DNA of 64,000 nucleotides from Numida meleagris (lineage: Eukaryota; Chordata; Aves; Galliformes; Numididae): contig NC_034415.1 of assembly GCF_002078875.1 (NCBI RefSeq), forward strand, positions 25,941,413-26,005,412, written 5' to 3'. How positions within the stretch are numbered: position 1 is the stretch's first letter; every line of letters begins with the position of its first letter. The notes below the pieces were generated by a model. The model worked only from the letters and a program-made list of their open reading frames with translations, ran no database searches and was not told the DNA's origin. Below, in pieces: positions 34,474 through 45,600 of this stretch. Both the position numbers and the translations under genes were made by a program.

Positions 34474-36855
34474 ATTGTTAGTGCACTCCTTTCTGCAGGC
34501 AAAGGGGAAGAAAGAAAGGAGCTGGACAGAAGCAATTTAAACTTTCATTTTTAACACTTCTTTCAGAGGGGAGAGACAAATGAATATTTCAACAAATGAA
34601 ATGGAATACTCAAGACTTGGCAAGAGGGAAGCAATAAGGGAAATGAAGTCAGCTCTCTAGGAACAAACTGCAAAATTAAGTATTTATTTCTGCTTTTAAC
34701 GCTGGTTTGTCTCTCGGAGGAAGGCCAGGAGCTTAGTTTTCTTTCAGACTAAAACTTGGGCCCTGTCTCAGAATGCCCGAAATTCTGAGGCCACAGGCAA
34801 GAGCCTTGATGGGGTATTGACTTCAGTGGCATAGCCAGGACAGAGAACTCACCAAGGGCTGCCTTGGAGAACTCCCCAAGTGATGCTTCCAGATGAGGAC
34901 CCTCAAAAGGGTCTGAAACTGAATTTTTTGCCAGTCTTCTGTTGAGGCAGCCTTCAGTGCTGCTGCTTCTCACTTCGGGTTCACAGCTCACTTTGATTCT
35001 TGAGGCACAACAGCCTTCCTCTTATTGCTATCCTCATTTGTTTTAATCTACCATGAGCATCTTAGAGGCAGAAAAACTTTCCCAATCTGCATTTGCCGGT
35101 ACAAATAATACATTTCACTGTGCTTCCAGGGAAAGCAGATGTTCTTGAGGAGACAGTCCTGCACTGAGCACTCTGGGCCAAGGCTCAGTGCTTCGATGAC
35201 ACAAGGAATAAATCCATTTGAATTTGCTCATTATGGGAATGATGGATGCTGTATATAAAACTAATCATATTCACTGACACAATTCAAAACCAACCTCATT
35301 GCAATGACCTGGAGAAGTGCGACACCTCTTAATGTGTCACATCGATCTCACAGATGGCACCAACTCTGACAAACAAGCGAGTGGCTGCTGCACCTTTTAG
35401 TTTGGCAACTTGGTGATGATGACTTAACACAGAGAAGGATGCAAACGGATCCTTTGTAGGCTATTCATCAGGACAGAAAGATTCCATTGCAGGCTGAGGT
35501 TTCCCACCGAATGTTACTGACCAGGCAGTCAGCGACCAATGGCCCTTTCATCTCCAGACATGGAACTAGTAGGAAAGATGGCTGAGAGCAGGCAAAGCTT
35601 TTTGTTTGCCTTTTCGGCCTTATTTTTTGTGTTGAACGACTTTGCCCCCAGACTAAAGCAAGACGTGCCTATCTGATACAGCTAGCTTAACCTTTGACAC
35701 AATTGATTTAACTGTTAATTATTTATGAACAACAACAACAAAAAACTTCACCAACACCTACTTACAGGAAAGACCTCCCCATCCACAGGGCTTCGCTAGC
35801 TCAGAAGTGTAATGCACATCCAATATTGCAACAGCAGCAAAAGAGAAGCTACGATCATAAGCACAGAGCACACTCTAGATTTTACTGCCAGCCATGTGTT
35901 GCAATGCATAGAGATTGCTCCTGCTTGCTGCCATGCTGCTCATCTCTGTTCCTCAATTAGCAGAAAGACGTTTGGTTAAAATCCCAGCAGGGACCAAGGA
36001 GGCAGAATTTCCTGTATGTTAACATATATTTTGTTTTTCAAAGAAAATTGAATGGCACAATGAGACTTTCCAAATTTCACAAGGGCAACCAACGCTCGTT
36101 TCCCACCTCCATTGGTCTGTGGGGCAACGTCACCTTGTAGCACTGCCCGTGTCCTCTCTCCACCATTCAGTTCCATCCCATTGCTGGCTGCAATAGCCAA
36201 GCTGCCTGCTGAGCTGTTTTTTAAATCTCAAAGCACTTAGCCCTCATAGAGCTGTAAGTCACTGAGCATGGGTTTTATCACATTTGAAAATGAAGACTCG
36301 CTAAGTGTCCATCATGAACACCGCGCTCTCAAGTGCAATGTATCCTTTGCAGGGTTCATAACACCAGCATCACTTTGTAACCCCTCGCTCCTGTAAATAA
36401 AACCCATACAGTTTCACTAAAGGCAATTCTTTTCAAATGGCAGCCTTCTGCCCAAAGAAAAGCTCTGAAACATATCGGTGATGAAAGGCCCTCCGTGGGA
36501 AAGGTCAGATGGGAGCAAGAAGCTGTTTATGCTGCAGTTAGTGGGCAAAAAGAATTTCTATTTCTCCTTCTCTGAGAAAATCTTTTTGCTTCTAGCTTCA
36601 TAACTCACAATATATTTCCTCCCATAGAAGAACACAGCTGGCTCATTCAAGAGGGGGCTCTCCCGTAGATTTTAATGGGGAGGAGCATAAGGTGGCAAAT
36701 ACATGACAAAGTTTACAAAATACAGAGCCAAAGGAACACTTTCAGTATCTACTTACAACTGACTTTGTTGCAACTCAATTTTTGTTACTAACACAGCCAT
36801 TTTCTGGTGGTGAAACTGGTACCCGAAAAGCCCTGGATATAAAAAAATCACCTTG

Positions 36856-36902
36856 TTAACTGTCAACATTAATGTTTAATTAATGTTAATGTTAACATTA
36901 AA
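36856..36902. repeat. AT-rich inverted and direct repeat patch
   Basis: taatgtt-type units alternate with their complement aacatta (e.g. taatgttaatgttaacatta), so the stretch could fold into hairpins. It is intergenic. Confidence 0.55.
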
Positions 36903-38339
36903 AATAATGACCCAGTCTGAACTAGTTGCAGGTGCATCCACACTGAGAGCTCCAATTCTTGGGTCTTGTGAAGACAGCAAGGCAGTGGATACAGCACCAA
37001 GTAGGCAATGAAAGAAAAACCATCATACCCATGTTCCTTGTCTTCAGCTCATCTCCATCAGAGTTCAAGATAACGCACACCTAAACTCACTTTCAAACTA
37101 GAAACTTTCTGAAGAAAAAATTAGACTCTCATCATCTAAATATGCCAAATAATACAAAATTCACAATAAATTGCAGCAGCTTACAATGCTACTATTTCTA
37201 ACACGACATGCTTCTGACACAGGGCTCTGCTGAAGCCCCCACCAACCATCTGTTGTTAAGGAACACAGTGATGCCACAGAAGTTCTACTCTGCTGGTAAC
37301 TGGCCATAATTCTTCATAACCCTTTATTTTCACAAATGTCACAATGGGGCTGAATGGACATTGATTTGCTGCCTGTTAACCTGTTTTTCTTTTAATCTAT
37401 TGTGATATCCATTCTATTCTGCTTAGGACTATTTATATAAGTGGTGCTGTGGGAGCTGTGAAACGGGACTGAAAAGCTGGCAAATTGCATCAGGTCTTAA
37501 AAGACCTTTAAAAAAAACCCCACACTCTATATCTGAAAGCCACTTGATTGGGTAACATTTGAAGCTATTCTTCTTACAGAGATTTTTCAGGTGCTGATAA
37601 AACATTTTAGGGGTGATAGATGAGCCACACACCAAATAGGTGCATTGAGATAAGACTATTTAAAGCTCTAAAAACTAATAGCTGGACAATCGTTTCACTA
37701 ATAGACCCGCTATTTCCTGCCTCCTGTAGGATCATTTTAGAAAAAGACAGCCAACATTACAGTAATCAGGAAATCGTATCAGGATATCTCCCCATTTCCT
37801 CACTGTCATGCTGAAATGTATAATTTGGTTTCCACACACTTTGATACAGCAAGTGAAGCAAGGAAAAAAAACAATCACCCTTTTTTCTTGCCCATGCCAG
37901 CTCTCTGCTTTGTCTTAGGCATTCAAAATGGCTCTCGATGGGCCTGATCCTAAAAAGTGAATCTGTCTGAGAAGACCAGCTTGTGGAAGACCTCATCCCA
38001 AGAGAGTTCACCAAATAACTTGCAAATGATGATGTTTGTCACAGTACCATGAGAGCAGAGCCAGGAACAGGGTACAAGCCCCACTGGTTTCACATGTAGG
38101 AGCAGGATCAGAAGCCACAAGCATGGCATACAACATACTGACAGTGTTAGTAACAGAGTATGGACGCTCAAGCAGAATAGATGGCTCAGACTCACACATT
38201 CACTCCAGAAATGCACTCTGCAGTTGCTATATGGAAATCCACTTTGTTCATTTACCACTGTGTGTTTTCCATGTTGGCTTAGAGAGACAAATGCAGACAA
38301 CGAATCCAAAACCCTGTAGCACAACTGACAACAGACATT

Positions 38340-38425
38340 CCCTTCATCTCCTATCATTGGCAGGGGAGCTGGAACTTGATGGTCCTTGGGGTCCCTTCCA
38401 ACCCAAGCCATTCTATGATTCTCAC
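38340..38425 (+). repeat. CR1 3'-end fragment (sense)
   Basis: 'gcaggggagctggaacttga', 'tggtccttggggtcccttcc' and 'aacccaagccattctatgat' form a typical CR1 3' terminus. Confidence 0.93.
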
Positions 38426-39245
38426 ACTGCTTTGAAACAATATTCTTTTGATGGAGGACAGTATTTGCCAGAAAACTAACAAATATGAACCTGACAGGAC
38501 AGTTGTTGTTTAGAAAGAAAAGAAACAAAGGAGGAAATAGTGCGTGGAAATGGGAAAAGGGAAGAAACATCACCTTCAATCCAGTGTACACCAGTTCGGG
38601 TTGCATGCTCCCAGCCTACACGATTGCCTTCCCAGAAGTTGCTGACGTGGGAAAAAGAGGTCCATCTGAGTCCTTGCTTCTGCAAAACCGCAGGCTGATC
38701 CTGAAAATTGACTGCTAAACAAGTTCTCATCACTGCAGGAGATCATGGCCTTCATTAACTTTAGTTAAATTGGGATCGTTTCTTCAATGAGTTACATTTG
38801 AGTTGGATATTTTTACATACAATCAACAAACTCCAACTCTACTTAGGCTGAGTAGTGAATGCTGCAGCATGACCTGTTGGACAATTTGGGCAGACGAGAA
38901 AGGGATGGGGCAGCAAGGAGAAGAAATACAATAAAATACATGTGCATACTTACAGCTCTCTCTCTTCTTGCTTATAGACTTCTCCCCCTGAAATTTCAAT
39001 GCAAAATCTTCCATATTTGCCTATGTTATTATTCCTCATCTCTGCAAGAGAAGCAACGCCTGGGGTGTTTGAGATTAGGTATTCCCCAAAGTGAGGTGCT
39101 TTTCTCCTGTCCAAGACATTCAGTAGCTGTCAAAACTACCGGCTATGACCGATATCCACATTGTGCTGTACAAAAGGGCAGAATTCTCACAGAAGAGCAA
39201 AAGCTATGAAACAGATGTACTGAAATGATGCCTTTTTAAAATGTT

Positions 39246-39251
39246 TTTATT
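39246..39251 (-). terminator. Probable DAB1 poly(A) signal (AATAAA)
   Basis: AATAAA on the minus strand in the context gttatgaataaaaacatttt, followed by a U/GU-rich stretch (catctgtttcatagcttttg). It would end the exon opened at 42609. Other AATAAA matches at 39451-39456, 39841-39846 and 40252-40257 could give shorter 3' ends. Confidence 0.5.
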
Positions 39252-40689
39252 CATAACAGTATTACATGGTGTGTTACAGAAATTAATGGAAAATTTCTAA
39301 AAATTTGTTGGTTTTCTTTTTTGTTGCTGAATGCATTATACATAAAGTTAAAAATAATGTGTCCGTATATGTTAACAAATGGTCATTATCTGAGGTAAAG
39401 TTAAAGTAGGTTTAGAAATGTACTGCAACAGTCATTTTATCTTTCTCATCTTTATTAAAAAAATATGTGTCAGAATGCAGAAATAAAAATGAATGAGAAC
39501 CACGGAGTAAACATTTTTGCAAAGAAGGTGCCCAGTACGTTATTAGATGAAAGGTTTCGTCAGACACTTGGATGACTACGATCTATCAAAATATCTTTTC
39601 ATGACAGGTAAAGATCAAGAATCTACGGGGATGATAACAGGATGGCTGGTGGGATTCCCTGGTTTTTAAATTTAAAGTGACAAATTTAGTGCTAGTGAAG
39701 GGCGAGGGATTCAACAATTGCACACGCTGGATATTTGAGTTATCTACAAGACTGGTACAGTGCAGAGGCCGCACATTCCTCTCAACTCAACATCTCAATC
39801 ATAACAAAGACGATCTAATCGGTGACACGACAACTCAGAATTTATTTATCAGTGTTGGTAATGGTATGACAGTGGTCCATGGGGATGGCCCAGCTGTCTC
39901 CCATGAAACGCTACAATCCCAGCCTCGTTCCCTCTGCACCTATTTGTTGCAAGAACTACAGAAATGATCCGCTTCCTACAAATACGATGTCAGTGGATCC
40001 TCTGAGACATAAATCTCCTCTTTTTCTTTCAATGTTTCACCCCATAACTGGAAATGCACTAACTAGACAGACCCTCAAATGTCTATGATGAATCAACATT
40101 GACTTCTCGGTTCCGTACGGAGGACAAAACCAAAGAGAGCTGCTGAGGAAGTAAGTAGCACCACCGTGCAAATTAGGAAAACAGACTTCAAATGTCCTTC
40201 AGAAACGTTTTTGCCTCTGCTTTTAATCCTGAAACACTCAATCCACCAGGTTTTATTTCATCTTCTCCAGTTAGAAAACTGACCTTCCTTCTCATGGGAA
40301 AATAAGATTCGCTACAAAACTGTTTGCACATGTCTAAGGGATAAGCATCAAACGACTGTGGATGGGGATAAAAGTCTTCTTCTCTGCAGGTTCGTTAGGT
40401 CTATTCACAGCTAATTTTTCATTCACATACATTCTGCAACGCACTTTGCTCTAATTTCTCTAATTCAAAATAAAAGATTGGAATCGTGGCGTGAGATTTG
40501 GTTGTACATACCAACAATTGCCACCCCAGGTATTATTCTGCCTTCTAAACCATTTTTAGCTTATCATAGAGGTGAAGGAAAAGTAAAATATTTATAACTC
40601 CAGGCCTATTTTAACCATGACAAAAATGCAAATCCTAATGTGTCAATTTAAAAACAAAATCTGCACAATAACCCTAAAAACAGATTAAT

Positions 40690-40795
40690 CATTTAATTTC
40701 TTTAACCTTTTTTACTTTTTCTATTTTTTCCTTTTTTTCTGTTTTTTCTTTTTTTCTTCTTTTTTTTTCTTTTTTTTTTTCTTTTTCTTTTTAGT
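40690..40795 (-). repeat. Long A/G (purine) tract in the presumed DAB1 3' UTR
   Basis: About 100 nt of almost pure T/C on the plus strand (cttttttact through ctttttcttttt), so A/G on the DAB1 sense strand. It is a simple repeat. Confidence 0.85.
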
Positions 40796-42053
40796 GTTAA
40801 ACCACTAAATTCAATATACTGTAACTGCATAGGAACATCAGGAAAACACATTTGACCTGTATAACAATTCTCTGTAGGGCAAAAATATATAGATTCTTTA
40901 TGAAAATCATGTGCTAAACATATGAACCCAAACACTGCACTTCTGCTTCATAAATGTAAAAAAACGGAAGTTTCAAATTCTTTCATTCTGTGTGTAAACA
41001 GCTCGATGACTTCTATGCAGAGGTTCTGGAATCATAAAGGAATGCCAATGAAATGTGATTTCTCATAAGTGGAGTATGCCTGTGTGAAAAAGCTACGCCA
41101 TAAAACCATGTGTTCCCATTAACTTCACTAGTTGCTGACAAGCTGACTGCTTTCGGCAAATGCACTTGAGCTTCAGCCCATTATCGTAAGCACGTGAGAA
41201 AACGTATGTGATGTGAGAACCACAAACTGGGTTTGCCACACTTCCCAAGCACTGCAACTCGCTACCTTCTCTACTGTGTAATGGCATTAGTAAAAGAATT
41301 CTCGTAACATTTATATTTACAAAAAAAAAAACAAAAAAAAAACAAAACTGGCAATTTTCATTCAAACTCCTTAAAGCCATTTCCCCTTAAACATTTAAAG
41401 AGTTTAACAGTAAGATTTTTCTTTTTCAAGTTATAAAATAAAAATCCCATTTGATTTTTTTCTGATGTACAAAAAGTGATAAAGATGAACAATTCGATCA
41501 CAGAATCAGTTCGTTATCCCAAAATCCATGCCACCGCTGTCCCATTTGTAAAGTCTGTTTCATCCGACTTCCCAAACCAGAATCATACCAGTATTATTTG
41601 GCAAATGATTTTTTTTTTTTCATCAAAAATGGCACACAGAGAAGAAAACACTTGTCTGCATAGCATTACAGCAGCAAGATATCGAAGAAATAAAAATATT
41701 CCTTTTTCTGTACTTTGTTTAGAGTTTCCTAGGAAATACTGAATCTTCCGTCTCTTCCATCGGTGGGACTAGATGTCCTTTCTCTACCCACAACATGAGT
41801 ATTCAAACAGAAAAGCAGCATTTCTTCCTCACGATGCGCTAGAACTTAAAGGTACATTTGGCAACATTTTCAGTCAGGGTGGATCAACAACAGGGTTTTG
41901 TTCTGTGGTTTCAAGTTAAGAACCATTTCCGCAGGAGGCGTTTTGCTCTTGGATCTGTCACTCATACAAAACTACAGAATAAGAAATACCAAAAAAAAAA
42001 TGACACTGCCAGTGTTTTTCTGTTGTTGCTGTTTAAATATGCCTACACAAGGG

Positions 42054-42073
42054 AAAAAAAAAAAAAAAAAAAA
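42054..42073 (+). repeat. Poly(A) run (U run in the DAB1 sense strand)
   Basis: About 20 A on the plus strand inside the presumed DAB1 terminal exon. Confidence 0.8.
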
Positions 42074-42564
42074 GAGTCAGGATCAGCCTGATGTAAATGA
42101 TGATGAAAAACATGTCACCGTGACATAAAAAGTGCCGACTTGTGCCCAAAAGGCTGTTGAATGATAATGCCACTGCTACATACAGATTCTGCTTCTTGCT
42201 CAAAAGAAAAGGAATGTTTAACACTCAGTAAATCTCAGATGCTCGTTATTTATACGTGGCATACACAAGACAAGAAATGTTGAAAAGAAGAGCGAGGAGC
42301 GAGATTTCCTAGTCTGGATACCCATGAGTTGTGGGGACAGGGCCGGACTCTTGGTGCGCTAAGCAGGGAGCTGTCACTTTGTGCTGCCATAGGGATCTGC
42401 CATCGCTTGCCAAAAATTGTCAGGAACGCTCGTAGAGCCAGTCCAGGAGGGCAATCATCTATCCTTGCCAGACAAAATCAATCGGAAAAAAGCATGAGAG
42501 CCAAAGGCCTGCCAGGTGGTTGGGTTTCATTCGAGTCTCGGAGCACCGCAAGCCTGTACCAATG

Positions 42565-42609
42565 CTATTTCTTAGGTCTGTTGATCTGGGCGTAGAGAGG
42601 TTCTGCTTC
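42565..42609 (-). CDS. DAB1: Candidate alternative DAB1 C-terminus (14 codons plus stop, YAQI motif)
   Basis: Directly after the acceptor at 42610, phase 0 reading gives EAEPLYAQINRPKK and then TAG (42567-42565). The exon 51602-51729 ends in phase 0 (SEEQEA), so joining it here while skipping 50730-50813 stays in frame. The tail looks coding: a tyrosine in Y-A-Q-I, usable as an SH2 or YxxPhi-type motif, then a basic end. I do not recall this tail from the reference DAB1 isoform, which ends SPQAGS in human. It may instead be untranslated in the main transcript. Confidence 0.5.
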   Translation of the reverse strand, partial: EAEPLYAQINRPKK

Positions 42610-45600
42610 CTGGGGATGATAAAAATAAAATAAGCGGAGATGTCTCCAGACATTTTGAGAGCATTTTCACAACATCTGCTTGAGGACAGCAATACCTCGT
42701 GAGTCAAAACCCAAAGGAAGTGTTTGTTTTCTGTGCTGCTTTGAGCGATCGCGGCACCCCAGTTGGGTTGTGAGGGAATTATGACATTATTTCGGGAAAG
42801 GCACGCTTACAATCAATTTCCTCTTCCATATTGGCTGTGCACTGATCCTCAGGAGGTATTGCTGGGCATAGACACATGGAGAAATGAAATGATATTTGTA
42901 CAACTGGGTGTTTTGAAGTTTATGGGCCAGAAATGCAGCTGGCACAAAAGGCTGTGACGTCGGGCTGAGCATCTCACCCAACAGCACAGCTACAGTACTC
43001 AGCCGTGGACTTCACACAGCTCATGTAGGAAAACAACTGCAAGAGGAAACTGCTGCAGAAAGCTGAGCTAAGGAAGCTGCGATGGGGTTGAAAATAGCAG
43101 CATTTTCAGAGAGATGTGGTGTGTGCTGCCTACAATGAATGAGGAAAGGTGGCTCTGAGCAGTTTGATTAGGGGTCTGCACAGCCATTAGTACAGTTGTT
43201 AAAGCAGGGAAGAAAGCACGGTGTTTTTTCTTGGGAACTTCCTAGATGTTGGGGAAAGCAGCTGTATTTTCAGTGCTCCTGCAGAGCTGACACTTGGTGC
43301 TTTCTCAATGCTACGTTCATCCTGGCTGCAGTGTGAGGCAAACCAGCCATGGAGCCTTGCAATCCACTCTCCTTCATTTCCAGAAACTAATTTATTAAAC
43401 TAAGAATGACATCTAAGAAAAGAACAAGACAGGCAAAAAGGCTAATTAATGCCATACTGCATTAACTCTCCACAGGTTGATAAATATTCAAATACCATGC
43501 CACAGAGTTGAATTTAACCAAGTTCAAATCAACTCATGCTACAGCAGTATCAGCAAAAGCTGACTTCAAGCAAAATCCTTTGAAGGCTGGCAATGCACCA
43601 GGCACTGCAGACCACAGAAATGTCTGGCAGGAGCTGGCACTGGGTGGTAATCGTTGCTGTTGGAGATGCTCCATTCCTAGATGAAGATGCTCCATTTCTG
43701 CAGCCTGCAAAGACACTTTGTCCCCATTTCTTACCTACAAGAAACCCTGAGCATTAAGAGAGAACGAGCAAAATGTCTCCGAATGTTTAAATAAAGGCTG
43801 CTGAAATTATCCACGGCAAGCGGCGAATACATCTGATGACCTTGAAGAATCAAAGGTAATCAGAAGAGATGAGTGAAAGTAAATAACTGCATCTCACATC
43901 CTGTGTGCTGAGCCCACCTATGCCAATTTTCATGTACTGCAGACGTGAAGCGAGAAGAATGATCTATCACTGCCAGTTCTGAGAAAAGCTGTACTAATTA
44001 ATGTGGGAAGCTGACACACACCAGGTCACTCTTCAGGCACGCACTGAACCTGATGAGATTGCAAAGGGAAGCAACAAGGAAAGAGAAGAAAAGGGGAACA
44101 AAGGATGTTGGGTTTTCGAGTGCCTCAGGGAAAATAAAAGCCTTTCGATACATCAGATGTGTTTGCTAGAGGTGTCCTCCAATGTCTGCAAGGTACAGAT
44201 GCACAGAAAGAACAGGTGCCCCAAGGATCACCTGGCATCACTGGAAGAGGAGTTCATCATTGGCCATCTGCACTTTCAACAGTCCATGAGGGAGACTTTA
44301 GAATTACAAGGCTCAACCTTTTATTTATACCCAGTATTTATGTGAACATACACTTTGCGTGGCAACAGCCTTCATTTCTCAATGATTTGAGTAACTTTTC
44401 TTCTAATAGATCTGAGTATTTTGAGTGAAAATCGTGCTCTTACATCTTCCTTTAGGTCATCTTCCCATTTAGATACCTTACTTTTCTTGTCAGTGCGTGG
44501 GACTTGTTTCCTAATATTATTCTGAGATAATTCATCAGTGCATCTTGACTGCAGCTCACCATTGCAAATGGCATGTGTGAAGAACTGACAGTAATCCTCA
44601 ATAGAGCAAAAAGAGCAGTAGAAGTCAGAAGAGAAGGAGAGTTGAGATCTGTTGACTTCCCAGACAGCTTCCCACAGCTTCAGGCAGGATGGCTTCCACA
44701 AGGATTGTTTGGGAAGCTCTTGGAAGCAGAAATACCCCACTTCCCTTCTTTTTATGCCCTCCACTTAAAAGTCTCAGGAACTATAACTAAAAGTCAGGAG
44801 AGCCAAAGTGTTTGCAGAGCTGTTTCACTGACATCTTCTGATTTCTACTTCTATTACTGCACTGGGACAGATCCAAAGGGAAGTAAACAACAACAACAAT
44901 AAAGGGTCTTTTTTCAGTGAAAAAGAAAAAAGGACCAAATAAGATAGCATACAAGGCTTCCAACTGAGTGTTTTCATTTCTATACGATTGGCCCCAAAGC
45001 ACTCCTGATGTGCATTCATCAGCCTGCAGGGATAAAATAAGAAGACAAGTGGCAGCATCTGTTTTTGCTGTTAAATTACACTTGAAGGGTTCCATCAACT
45101 TTTGGTTATGCAGCTTCTGGTAGATGTTTAACAAGCAAATGTTTTCCTTTGTGTTTGGAAGCTGTTATCAAAGCAGTGTTCACCTACATCCTCACATACC
45201 GACATGGCTCCTGTGCTGAACAGTAGCCTTTAAATTAGGACATACTGAAGAAGGAGGATAGGAAATGACAGCTCAGATATCCGTCTGAAGTGGCAGGCTG
45301 CAGCAAAGGACCAGAGAAGTGAAAGTGTACATCGCCTCAAGTTAAAACACCCAAATATTTAGGAATCTAAAAGTATGTTGTGCAATGCTGAGCTATGAAC
45401 TCTCTTGGACTTCACTGCAGAAACAGCTGAAGAGACATTTTTCCATTTGTATGATACATTTACGTATTCCAGAGATGCTTCATGTTTAAAATCTGTTAGT
45501 TGTTCCAGTTTTAAGGAACATTTTGCACCACAAACAACACTGTAGCAAGCAGTAAAGATTTGTGGTAGAGTACACTACTGCATGAGATAACGAGGTTCCT

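Larger units (their letters stand above)
34480..39225. other. Intergenic region between C8B and DAB1
   Basis: Contains the C8B promoter side and the sequence beyond the DAB1 poly(A) site. It has one CR1 fragment near 38.4 kb and an AT-rich inverted-repeat patch near 36.87 kb. No further gene was recognised. Confidence 0.55.
39230..42609 (-). other. DAB1: Probable DAB1 terminal exon / long 3' UTR (about 3.4 kb)
   Basis: This minus-strand block opens after a strong acceptor (ttttatttttatcatccccag at 42630-42610) and ends near the AATAAA at 39251-39246. It is AT-rich, free of recognisable CR1 copies and contains a long A/G tract, all usual for a neuronal 3' UTR. The first 45 nt are open in phase 0 and are listed separately. 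A donor-like site (tag|gtatct) lies 19 nt after the main DAB1 stop at 50730, which would let the standard transcript splice into this exon as pure UTR. Inferred from sequence only; transcript data are not available here. Confidence 0.5.

Noticed and set aside
44372..44764. Open frame of 130 codons on the minus strand in the presumed last DAB1 intron
   Set aside because: The Lys-rich C-terminal part looks somewhat protein-like, but no splice sites or family could be recognised. It may be a decayed mobile element.
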